Assembly: GCF_026586665.1 (NCBI RefSeq)
Contig: NZ_JAODIY010000001.1
Location: forward strand, 62,001 to 126,000
Direction: 5' to 3'
Source of the DNA: Halovenus rubra
Lineage (GTDB): Archaea; Halobacteriota; Halobacteria; Halobacteriales; Haloarculaceae
DNA length: 64,000 nt
Numbering within the stretch: position 1 is the stretch's first letter; each line of letters opens with the position of its first letter. Shown here piece by piece: positions 43,340 through 50,877 of the stretch. A program made the translations under genes and the position numbers. The notes beneath the pieces were generated by a model. It saw nothing but the letters and a program-made list of their open reading frames with translations, searched no databases and was not told the DNA's origin.

Positions 43340-43609
43340 ATGGCATCAACAAAAACGTATACGGCAATCTTCGTGGCACTGATGGCGCTCTCGACCACCC
43401 AGGCCGCTGTTGAGTGGCTTGGCTTGCTTGAAGAGAACTACTGGCCGATTCTCGGTGTAATCCTCGTGCTATCGAGCCTGAAGGCGATGGCTGTCGCTGG
43501 TTGGTTCATGCATCTGCGGGAAGAACCGCGGTCGGTCACGTACGTGGCCCTGACTGGTCTTGTTGGCGTGCTCGCACTGACTGCTGGTGCGAGTTACTCG
43601 ATTATCTAA
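43340..43609 (+). CDS. Cytochrome c oxidase subunit IV
   Basis: An 89-residue protein with three hydrophobic helices, starting MASTKTYTAIFVALMALSTT at the ATG fixed by the AAGGAGG site. The GVILVLSSLKAMAVAGWFMH segment followed by LREEPR matches the prokaryotic subunit IV/COX4 family. It assists assembly of the CuB centre or proton channel. It is the third gene of the oxidase operon (coxB, coxAC fusion, cox4) and converges with hemD with 18 bases between. Confidence 0.9.
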   Translation: MASTKTYTAIFVALMALSTTQAAVEWLGLLEENYWPILGVILVLSSLKAMAVAGWFMHLREEPRSVTYVALTGLVGVLALTAGASYSII

Positions 43610-43627
43610 GCGACCTTCTTTTCGCGC

Positions 43628-44356
43628 TCAAAGCCGTTCGACGACAGCTCGTGCGAGTGATTCGAACCCGACGGTATCGGGTACAACATCGACGGAGATA
43701 CCTAGTTCTTCAGCAGTCTCCCGTGTCGGTTCTCCGATAACGCCGACGACGGCTGTTTCGAGTCCGGACCGAGCCTCGGCTTCGATGCCGAGTTCTCGCG
43801 CTGCCCCAAGAAAGTGTTCAACAGTAAGTGAGGAGGTAAACAGTGCAGCGTCGAGCGTTCCGTCGGCCGCACGTTCAGCCGAGCAGCCGGCTCCGTCTGG
43901 GCGGACGAGACGGTACAGTACTGTCTCGTGAACGTACGCGCCGGCGTCTTCAAGACCCTCAAGCAAGACGGGCGAGCCGTGGTCGCTACGGGCCACCTCG
44001 ACCCGCGCGCCAGCCACAGCAGTATCGAGTGAGTCGACCAGTCCTGTTGATGTGTACTCTGTAGGGATGACATCGACATCGTACCCCACTGCTTCGAGTG
44101 CGTCGGCGGTCGTCTCGCCGATAGCACAGAGGGTTCCACTCGGCTCCCAGTCCGAATCAGCCAGAAGGTCCGCTGCTGTCTTGCTTGTCAGGATTGTATA
44201 CTCACTGTCTTCGCGTGGCTGCTCGTTTGTCGAGTCGACCATCAGCATCGGGTCCGAAATCGGGTCAACGCCAAGAGAATCTAGCAGGTCAGTCGCCGCT
44301 TCGATGCGTTCGTCGTCAGGGCGGAACACGGCAACAGAGGTGGCGTTGTCACTCAT
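43628..44356 (-). CDS. hemD: Uroporphyrinogen-III synthase
   Basis: A 242-residue bilobed HemD-type protein. The family is poorly conserved but recognisable: AVFRPDDERIEAATDLLDSL at the start, ILTSKTAADLLADSDWEP, IGETTADALEAVGYDVDVIP then TEYTSTGLVD, and LFTSSLTVEHFLGAARE, VVGVIGEPTRETAEELGI. It closes hydroxymethylbilane with D-ring inversion to uroporphyrinogen III. The start lies three bases after the hemC stop, giving the expected haem-pathway operon. Haem is needed by the adjacent terminal oxidase. Confidence 0.9.
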   Translation of the reverse strand: MSDNATSVAVFRPDDERIEAATDLLDSLGVDPISDPMLMVDSTNEQPREDSEYTILTSKTAADLLADSDWEPSGTLCAIGETTADALEAVGYDVDVIPTEYTSTGLVDSLDTAVAGARVEVARSDHGSPVLLEGLEDAGAYVHETVLYRLVRPDGAGCSAERAADGTLDAALFTSSLTVEHFLGAARELGIEAEARSGLETAVVGVIGEPTRETAEELGISVDVVPDTVGFESLARAVVERL

Positions 44357-44359
44357 TAG

Positions 44360-45460
44360 TTACCCCTCTCGCTTTGGCTCGTCGGGCTCGTCACGCCGGG
44401 CCTGTTCGATGAGGTCAGCCGCTCCTCTGTCAGCAAGGTCGGCTGCGAAGTTGGCGGCGGCGTCGGCGTGGCGCTCGACGGGAATCTCCGCTGTATCGGC
44501 AACTTCTTCGGTCCCGTCCTGCGCGAGGACGCGTACCGTCGTTGCAACCACGTCACCCTGTAGCCGGGCGAAGATGCCAACCGGGGCTACACAGCCACCA
44601 CCCAACTCCGACAGAATCGTGCGTTCAACGGTCGTCTCGACGCGGGTCGGCGGGTGGTCGAGTGTTTCGTGGACATGATTGGCGATTTCGTCGTCGAGTG
44701 CTGTCACCGCAACCGTCCCCTGTGCGGGGGCCGGGACAAACTCTATTGGGTTAAGACGCTGGTAGTCGAGTGCAGCAAGCAGGTTGCTCCGTGCGAGTCC
44801 GGCCTCTGCGAGGCAGATGGCGTCGTATTCGATATCGAAACTCCGGTCGAGGGCCGCCTGTTCGAGCGCCGTCTGACTCTCGACCCACTCATCTGGCGAC
44901 ATATCGAATTTCTCGTTGGTGTACTCATCGTTGCGCCACGCATCTAGACGGCGCTGGTGTTCACTCTGGAGTGTCGGAGCGAGGAGTTTCTCGACGCGCG
45001 TGTCGACATTCCCTCGGAGTCCCTCGATGGTGAGGTCGGGACGGTATTCGAGCAACTGTGCTCGCCGACGAAGACTTGATGTCCCGATGGTTGCGCCCTT
45101 GGGAAGGTCATCTAAGCTTGTCCCGTCAGGAGTCACCAGTACGTCCCCGACAGGCCCACGTTCTGGGACGCCGGCTACGACGAGGTCGTCTGGCTGCTCG
45201 GTCGGCATATCTTTCATCGAGTGGACTGCTGCGTCGAGTTCCCCAGAGAGGACTTTCTTATCGAGGCTCCGGACGAACGCACCGGTGGTTCCAAGACGGT
45301 GAATAAGCTCGTCACGAACCTGGTCACCCTCCGTTTCGACTGTAACAAGCTCAACTGGTTGCCGCCGACTCGCTAGCTGGTCTTTGACGTACTCTGCCTG
45401 CCAGCGCGCGAGCTCTGACCCGCGGGTTGCCAGCCGCAGTGTATCCCCGTTTGCATTCAT
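44360..45460 (-). CDS. hemC: Porphobilinogen deaminase (hydroxymethylbilane synthase)
   Basis: 366 residues from ATG 45460. LRLATRGSELARWQAEYVKD starts the family. DAAVHSMKDMP has the catalytic Asp of the VHSxKDxP motif, and ATIGTSSLRRRAQLL and IEGLRGNVDTR are the porphyrin-acid binding segments. Cys in LGGGCVAPVGIFA binds the dipyrromethane cofactor. It joins four porphobilinogen molecules. About 50 residues are inserted near 155-205 (LLAPTLQSEHQRRLDAWRND), often seen in haloarchaeal HemC. It is directly upstream of hemD. Confidence 0.96.
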   Translation of the reverse strand: MNANGDTLRLATRGSELARWQAEYVKDQLASRRQPVELVTVETEGDQVRDELIHRLGTTGAFVRSLDKKVLSGELDAAVHSMKDMPTEQPDDLVVAGVPERGPVGDVLVTPDGTSLDDLPKGATIGTSSLRRRAQLLEYRPDLTIEGLRGNVDTRVEKLLAPTLQSEHQRRLDAWRNDEYTNEKFDMSPDEWVESQTALEQAALDRSFDIEYDAICLAEAGLARSNLLAALDYQRLNPIEFVPAPAQGTVAVTALDDEIANHVHETLDHPPTRVETTVERTILSELGGGCVAPVGIFARLQGDVVATTVRVLAQDGTEEVADTAEIPVERHADAAANFAADLADRGAADLIEQARRDEPDEPKREG

Positions 45461-45635
45461 TGTGTGTGGTTCGGTGAGCCTTCGTGAAAAGGGTCGCCGT
45501 TTGGGTCGCACTGGTCGCGCCAGCGACGACTCAGCGATTAGTGGCCTGCAATGGCACGCGCTGCCGGCACCCATATTCACGCATGTATGGTGTTGTCTGG
45601 CACACATTTTAGTGCGAACGCGTCGATACTACGGT

Positions 45636-46166
45636 ATGGACAGTTGTCCAGAGTGTGGGCAGACACTCGACGACGAAACAGTCTGTCAAGCGTGTGGAAC
45701 GGAACTTGCTGGTGATACTGAGAGGACGGTCAAGTCAGGCGTAAATCGGCGTGACTTTCTTGCATACAGTGGCGGCTCCGCACTGGCGACGGGTGCGGGA
45801 ATTAGCGCTGGCTGGTATGCCTTTGTCTACAAAGAGAGGGGACCCGAGGAAGAGGTTGTGCGGGAGTACGTCGATGCACTGGACCGGTCACATTTCTACA
45901 CTGCCGGAACGCTTTTTCATGAGGACGCGCCGGGAGAGCCGTGGGGAGCCAACGAGATTCCCGGCATCAACCGTGTGACACTTTCTGTTGAGAAAACAAA
46001 GGTTACTGACCGTGAGACCGAGCCCGAGGTAGCGAGTGTCACGGAGTTTGCGCTTGTCCGCGCCAAGATTCGCATGGACGATGGCGTCGAGTCGAAGCTG
46101 TTGGATGTGGGTATTGTCGTCGCACAGAACAATGACGGCGAGTGGAAAATCTGGCGGGACCGGTGA
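45636..46166 (+). CDS. Zinc-ribbon plus membrane-anchor protein with NTF2-like domain
   Basis: A 176-residue protein. The N-terminus MDSCPECGQTLDDETVCQAC is a two-CxxC zinc ribbon. It is followed by VNRRDFLAYSGGSALATGAG and a hydrophobic helix (ISAGWYAFVY), resembling a twin-Arg signal or anchor placed after a cytosolic zinc ribbon. The rest (EEEVVREYVDALDRSHFYTA, then NDGEWKIWRD) looks like an NTF2/SnoaL-type fold. The predicted product is membrane-anchored with a zinc ribbon on one side and a globular domain on the other. Function unknown. TTTTAG about 26 bases upstream of ATG 45636 may be a TATA box. Confidence 0.75.
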   Translation: MDSCPECGQTLDDETVCQACGTELAGDTERTVKSGVNRRDFLAYSGGSALATGAGISAGWYAFVYKERGPEEEVVREYVDALDRSHFYTAGTLFHEDAPGEPWGANEIPGINRVTLSVEKTKVTDRETEPEVASVTEFALVRAKIRMDDGVESKLLDVGIVVAQNNDGEWKIWRDR

Positions 46167-46274
46167 CGTTCTCCGTCCAAGTACCTAACACAAAGCGCCC
46201 CTGTGCTCTCACTTGGCTAGTGTGGTGTCTCCAATAGCGAGTGACAGCGTTGGAGCCCAGTCAGTAAACAGTTG

Positions 46275-47261
46275 TTACGAACGTCGGACAAGTGGGTCGT
46301 ACCAGTCTTGATTCTCGCGGTACCATGCGATAAACTCTTGAACTCCTTTACGGATATCGAATGTTGGTTCGTAGTCGAGTAACTTTGTTGCCTTTGACAC
46401 ATCTGCGTGCGTGTGTTCGGCGTCACCTTCACGTGGGTCGTCGTAGACGATATCAAGATCCGGGGCGATTTCGTCACGCACTACCTCAGCAAGCGTTTGG
46501 ATATCGATATTGTCCGTTGAGCCAATGTTCACAATCTCTCCGTCAGCACTGTCGTCTGTAAGCAACTGCTCGTTGACCCGACGCACGTCTTCGACATAAG
46601 TGAAATCGCGTGTCTGCTCACCAGTGCCATAGATAACTGGCGACTTGCCGTGGAGACACCGAGAGACGAAGTTTGTCATCGCCATGTTCGGGCGCATTCG
46701 CGGGCCGTAGACGGTGAAATACCGAAGTGAAACAGTTGGCAGGCCATAGATTTCGCTATAGACGCGGGCGTACTGCTCAGTTGCAAGCTTGGAGACGCCA
46801 TAGGGCGAAACCGGCGTTGTCGGGTGGTCTTCGTCGTACGGAAGATATTCGGGTTTGCCGTAGACTGATGATGAAGAGGCAACGACCACGCGGTCGATAT
46901 CGTGCTTCCGGGCGGCGTTGAGTACGTTGACTGTCCCATCGACGTTGTAGCTGTTGACTTTCTTGGGTTCTTCGACGCTTTTGCGAACACCGGCTTGGGC
47001 GGCTTGGTGGTAGACAACATCGCTACTGGCGACTAGGTCGTTGACTATGTTCTCGTCGGTAATAGACTCCTGGACAAGTTGGTACTCTCCTCCTGTGGCG
47101 GCTGTGGCCTCGCGTGCTGCCTCGACGTTGTGTTCCTTGATGCCAAGGTCATAATATGGTTCGAAGTTGTCGAGAACTGTTACGTCGTGGCCGCTGCCTG
47201 CGAGCTGTTCGCTGATGTGGCCACCGATAAAGCCTGCGCCTCCTGTTACGAGGACGTTCAT
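46275..47261 (-). CDS. NAD-dependent sugar epimerase/dehydratase
   Basis: A 328-residue extended SDR of the UDP-sugar epimerase group. The Rossmann motif is VLVTGGAGFIGGHISEQLAG. The catalytic Ser-Tyr-Lys set lies in VVVASSSSVYGKPEYLPYDE and SPYGVSKLATEQYARVY, and LRYFTVYGPRMRPNMAM is typical of UDP-glucose/UDP-glucuronate/GlcNAc epimerases. It interconverts or dehydrates a nucleotide-sugar. It begins the polysaccharide-related region that continues to the right edge, though it faces away from it. The exact substrate is not readable. Confidence 0.92.
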   Translation of the reverse strand: MNVLVTGGAGFIGGHISEQLAGSGHDVTVLDNFEPYYDLGIKEHNVEAAREATAATGGEYQLVQESITDENIVNDLVASSDVVYHQAAQAGVRKSVEEPKKVNSYNVDGTVNVLNAARKHDIDRVVVASSSSVYGKPEYLPYDEDHPTTPVSPYGVSKLATEQYARVYSEIYGLPTVSLRYFTVYGPRMRPNMAMTNFVSRCLHGKSPVIYGTGEQTRDFTYVEDVRRVNEQLLTDDSADGEIVNIGSTDNIDIQTLAEVVRDEIAPDLDIVYDDPREGDAEHTHADVSKATKLLDYEPTFDIRKGVQEFIAWYRENQDWYDPLVRRS

Positions 47262-47319
47262 TGTCAGGTTGTCGTCCGCGGTGGCACAAAAAGAGATGTG
47301 ATTCGCGCTCTATTAGAGA

Positions 47320-48150
47320 CTATTGGTGGTCCGCATCCGAACCTGTCTCAGTCTCGGACAGCCTATCCGTTGCCTGTAATGGCGGGCTATCGGTTTCGTT
47401 TTGTTGAGTCGCTTGAGTGTCACTTTCTTGTGATTCGGACGGCTCCGGCGGATCGAAGATTTTAGCGAGTCGCCGATAGCCTCGAGTTTCTTGTACCTCG
47501 TGCCACGACATGGTGATTCGACTGCCAATCGCAGCAAGGAATGCGAATCCAAGCGCACTGAAAACTAGTGCTACAGATAGACTGGTCCCTGTTGTCGCAG
47601 TAGCCAGCAGGCCGATGGCACCGAACGCAAAAAACAGGCTTACTATCTGAACCGGACGAACGACCAGTTGCCTGTAGAGTCGCTGGCTGGTCCGTACAAG
47701 CGTTGACGAGACCGCGGCGGGAAGGACCCAATTGAGTGTGCGCGCGATAACCCGGAGCCACGGGCCGACGGTCAACGTCTGTCTCAAGTCGATAACGACG
47801 AGGTCTGGGTCCGGATCAGTTACTAGCCAGCGGTACGACCACGATGACGTGACAACATGTTGTGCGTTTGTCGCCACACCGGCAACTTGTGAGGCTCGTG
47901 TCGCCTCGACACTACCAGTGACAACTCTCTGGGCGACAGTACGGAGCCATGAGCGCTTAATAGCCGACTGCTGCCTGTCCATCGTTGTTCTGTCTGCCGA
48001 CGTTCGACTCTCCCAACGCTGGCCGACAGTCGTTACCAGTGGTCCGATTAGACGTGATTGCTTGCATGCAGAGATGACGCGATTTCGAAGGCTGACGAGA
48101 CCGGTGACGACGGTTGAATTCTGTGTGACTGAATGACTACGGAGGGTCAT
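47320..48150 (-). CDS. Membrane protein linked to a DUF4330 gene, unknown function
   Basis: 276 residues. The N-terminal 120 residues are soluble and charged (SRLIGPLVTTVGQRWESR), with a PWLRVIARTLNWVLPAAVSS segment. Two hydrophobic helices follow (VQIVSLFFAFGAIGLLATAT and LSVALVFSALGFAFLAAIGS), then an acidic, Glu/Asp/Thr-rich cytoplasmic-like tail (PPEPSESQESDTQATQQNE). I do not recognise a family. It overlaps the stop of the DUF4330 gene by four bases (48147-48150) on the same strand, so the two are one transcription unit. Confidence 0.68.
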   Translation of the reverse strand: MTLRSHSVTQNSTVVTGLVSLRNRVISACKQSRLIGPLVTTVGQRWESRTSADRTTMDRQQSAIKRSWLRTVAQRVVTGSVEATRASQVAGVATNAQHVVTSSWSYRWLVTDPDPDLVVIDLRQTLTVGPWLRVIARTLNWVLPAAVSSTLVRTSQRLYRQLVVRPVQIVSLFFAFGAIGLLATATTGTSLSVALVFSALGFAFLAAIGSRITMSWHEVQETRGYRRLAKIFDPPEPSESQESDTQATQQNETDSPPLQATDRLSETETGSDADHQ

Positions 48151-49598
48151 TCTTCGAATCCAATCACCTTACTGTTGATTGTAAGTGGTCCGAGTTCAAG
48201 TGAAAGTGCCTGCCCCACGCGGAGTGTCTCTCCACGGAAGCGAACTGTTCCATCTTCGAGTTCGCGGACTGAGAGGTCAACAGTCAACTCGACATCTTTG
48301 TTCTGAGGGTGTTCACGGAGGAATATTTCTCCACTTTCGCTTTCGAGGATGACCTCGGCTGGTTGTGTCGTCACGTTTTGTACCTCTGCGGTCGTTCTAT
48401 CACGACTTTCCTCGGTCATCCCTGCGGTGAGCGAGTTGGCTCGTTCTGGAGGGATGTTTTTGAGTTGGACTGTAACTGCCTGTGTCGTCGGAGATCCGGG
48501 CTCATCTGAACTTCCTCGTCGAATAATCTCAGTCTGGATGTTGTAATTGTCAGTCTGAATCGGAAGCTGTGAACCAACGCGAAGTTGCCGGTCACCGAAT
48601 AGAATCTCTTCTCCTGTTGTTCGTACCTTCGCAGACACACCCAGAACGACCCGCCGGGTGTCCGGGCTTGCCGTCGGATACACTGTGACCGAACTGACAG
48701 TGACGACTGGGTTGCTGTTTACATTGAATTGGTCGCCGACAGCAATATCGTTAGCAACAGTCGTGGGGACCTCTTTCTGGACGACCAGCTGGCGGGACTC
48801 CGTCGTAAGATTGCTTGTTCCGTGTTCGATAATCTCAGCGCCGAAACTGTACCCGTTGCCACCGAAGGTGAGCGACTGGCCAACAGCAACACGAGTGTCG
48901 CCAAGATGTTGTGCGCCATCGCGCTCGATAGTTCTTGCCGTCACACCGACGAGTGCATACTGCGCGTTGCTCCCCTCTGTCTCAGGAAACAGTTCAAGAC
49001 TTCTCACTTGAGCAAATGTTGTCCCGCCTGCTGTGAACTGGTCACCAACGTCGATCTCACTCGCTGTTGCAGATGTGAGGTTGGTTTCGAGAACAATCTC
49101 ACTGTTGGTTACTGAGAGCGTTTCGCCGTCAGTCTCAACGCGTGTTACGGCACCCTCGACCTCGTACTCTGATGTAACAATATTGAACGTCTGGCCGGTT
49201 CGAAGCGGATTGCCACGGAACTCGAAGATAGGCTCTTCGGCCGGACCCTCTGGCTCGACCTGTGTTCCGTTGACTGCTGCACGTGCAAGAACGTTCGTCC
49301 CGGTACCATTGTTTACCCGATACACGTCAGTAATCGTCACTGAATCGCTTGTACGGTCTGGTGTCCATTCGTCGCCGGGACTAATCGCTTCAGCCAGGTA
49401 GTTGGGCTGGTCACCGAGATCGAGCGTGACGTATCGTGTGTCTGTTTTACCACTACCGGAGGGAAATAACAGTACCACACCTGCTACTACGACTGCGAGG
49501 ACCAACAGCACGACCAGAACATCGACGATGTTGACGAGGCCAAACAGCCGTCCGTCCTCGTCAAGAAGTCTGGGGGAATCCTCTTCGGAGTCTGTCAT
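48147..49598 (-). CDS. DUF4330-family membrane-anchored protein
   Basis: 483 residues. The N-terminus DEDGRLFGLVNIVDVLVVLL then VLAVVVAGVVLLFP is the DUF4330 hallmark, one anchor helix after a short cytosolic part. About 430 residues outside the membrane follow, containing repeated strand patterns (VAVGQSLTFGGNGYSF, VGSQLPIQTDNYNIQ, LRVGQALSLELGPLTI). At least three similar modules with GxxxxxG turns suggest tandem beta domains. The role is unknown, perhaps surface scaffolding. ATGA overlap with the next gene shows coupling. A divergent spacer of 222 bases leads to the OB-fold-like gene, with no gene seen in it. Confidence 0.82.
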   Translation of the reverse strand: MTDSEEDSPRLLDEDGRLFGLVNIVDVLVVLLVLAVVVAGVVLLFPSGSGKTDTRYVTLDLGDQPNYLAEAISPGDEWTPDRTSDSVTITDVYRVNNGTGTNVLARAAVNGTQVEPEGPAEEPIFEFRGNPLRTGQTFNIVTSEYEVEGAVTRVETDGETLSVTNSEIVLETNLTSATASEIDVGDQFTAGGTTFAQVRSLELFPETEGSNAQYALVGVTARTIERDGAQHLGDTRVAVGQSLTFGGNGYSFGAEIIEHGTSNLTTESRQLVVQKEVPTTVANDIAVGDQFNVNSNPVVTVSSVTVYPTASPDTRRVVLGVSAKVRTTGEEILFGDRQLRVGSQLPIQTDNYNIQTEIIRRGSSDEPGSPTTQAVTVQLKNIPPERANSLTAGMTEESRDRTTAEVQNVTTQPAEVILESESGEIFLREHPQNKDVELTVDLSVRELEDGTVRFRGETLRVGQALSLELGPLTINSKVIGFEE

Positions 49599-49820
49599 TG
49601 ACCGTACGCTTCACAAGAAGCGAGTAAAAGCTCTGCTATCCGGACATCTTCGTTTCGAGGGTACTTCTCGTTCGGTTCGAGGTTTCGAACCCAGCTACGC
49701 ATGGGATGTAGTCAACTGTTGTGTTCACTCAGCTTGACAGAATCTTCTGTTCTGTATCTCACGCAACTGGACTGAACTAACCGAAATATTCATCGGTTCT
49801 CCCGAGGAGTCAATGGATAG

Positions 49821-50321
49821 ATGCAACGCCGCAACCGACTGCTTTTTATCGTCGTTTTCCTTGCTGGAGTCGCGGTGTTGTGTGTTCATTATGGGGGCGT
49901 ATACGACCGAAACTGGCCACATCCGTCGGGTGCACAACTCGCCGACGAGCCGGGTGGGTGGGATGGTGAGCAAGTTCTCTTGTTCGGGACTGTCACTGAA
50001 ACGACAGAAGAAGGGTTTGTCATGGCGGTCAAGACTGCTAGCGGAGACACTGCTCGGATACTAACTGTTTACAAGGACCAGACTGAGGCCAAGTCTGGTG
50101 GTCTTGTTCAGGTGTATGGAGAGCTTTCGAACCGCGGGACAATTCAGCATGCTGAATCTGTGGTCGTTGTCAACGAGGGTCCGGATGACTCGCAGTACAA
50201 ACTTAGCGTATCTGCTGTGGGTATCCTTGTTGCTGCCGGCGCATTTTTGCGGTATTGGGGTATCGACTGGCATCGGTTGCAGTTCTATACCCGGGCTCAG
50301 AGTGGTGATGATGATGGCTGA
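49821..50321 (+). CDS. Membrane-anchored OB-fold-like protein
   Basis: 166 residues. An N-terminal helix (RRNRLLFIVVFLAGVAVLCV) is followed by a beta-rich part with VLLFGTVTETTEEGFVMAVK, VQVYGELSNRGTIQHAESVV and a second hydrophobic helix (YKLSVSAVGILVAAGAFLRYW), close to the OB-fold of haloarchaeal membrane-anchored proteins. It may bind a nucleic acid, lipid or glycan, but no key residue shows this. A GAGGAG site 11 bases before ATG 49821 supports the start. It overlaps the following DUF457-like gene. Confidence 0.72.
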   Translation: MQRRNRLLFIVVFLAGVAVLCVHYGGVYDRNWPHPSGAQLADEPGGWDGEQVLLFGTVTETTEEGFVMAVKTASGDTARILTVYKDQTEAKSGGLVQVYGELSNRGTIQHAESVVVVNEGPDDSQYKLSVSAVGILVAAGAFLRYWGIDWHRLQFYTRAQSGDDDG

Positions 50322-50802
50322 CCTTCTCTCACACGTCTTGCTTGCATTCGCCGCGTTCACCGCAGTGGGATGGGTCATTTCGTGGCTTGACCGACGGTGG
50401 GTCACTGTCGGTATGGTCGGGTCCGTTGTGCCGGATTTAAACCGAATTGACCTGTTAGCTGATGACTACTTTATTGAGCAATTTCTTGGTGTCTCCTTTG
50501 ATTGGGGTGCAATTCATACCCTCGGTGGCGTCATCGTGGTCTCGGCAGCTGGTGCTGTTTTGTTTTCAACACGAAGACAACAGGTCCGTGTGTTTTGTCT
50601 GCTTGTCGCCGGTGGGTGTTCCCATCTCTTCGTTGATGGCCTCAAAGCGTGGGCTGACGGTTCGAACGGCGCGTACCTCTATCCATTCTCGTGGTGGCGT
50701 AACCCAACTCCTGGTTGGTACGTCTCCGCTGACAAATGGGTACTTATACTCTCGCTCGTCCTGGCTAGTGGAATCCTGTTGGTCGACAAGCTTGCAACAT
50801 AA
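50308..50802 (+). CDS. Membrane-bound metal-dependent hydrolase-like protein
   Basis: About 164 residues; three adjacent ATGs at 50308, 50311 and 50314 lie inside the 3' end of the upstream gene. Five hydrophobic helices carry a DUF457/YdjM-like set of polar residues: LLSHVLLAFAAFTAVGW, GSVVPDLNRIDLL with Pro-Asp, DWGAIHTLGGVIVV with His, and GGCSHLFVDGLKAW with His and Asp. A metal site in the membrane is plausible, matching the larger YdjM-like gene at 7.8 kb. The substrate is unknown. Confidence 0.78.
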   Translation: MMMADLLSHVLLAFAAFTAVGWVISWLDRRWVTVGMVGSVVPDLNRIDLLADDYFIEQFLGVSFDWGAIHTLGGVIVVSAAGAVLFSTRRQQVRVFCLLVAGGCSHLFVDGLKAWADGSNGAYLYPFSWWRNPTPGWYVSADKWVLILSLVLASGILLVDKLAT

Positions 50803-50877
50803 TCTCCCAAAGCCGCTGTCATCTACAAATTAGTGAGTTTCACAGGCTTTATACTCATTTTCGAAGTAATTGGGACA

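Noticed and set aside
43655-43680. GATTCGAACCC, also T-loop-like
   Set aside because: It lies inside hemD coding sequence and has no cloverleaf.
49660-49690. T-loop-like GGTTTCGAACCC in an intergenic region
   Set aside because: No acceptor or anticodon stem can be drawn around it on either strand, so it is not a tRNA.
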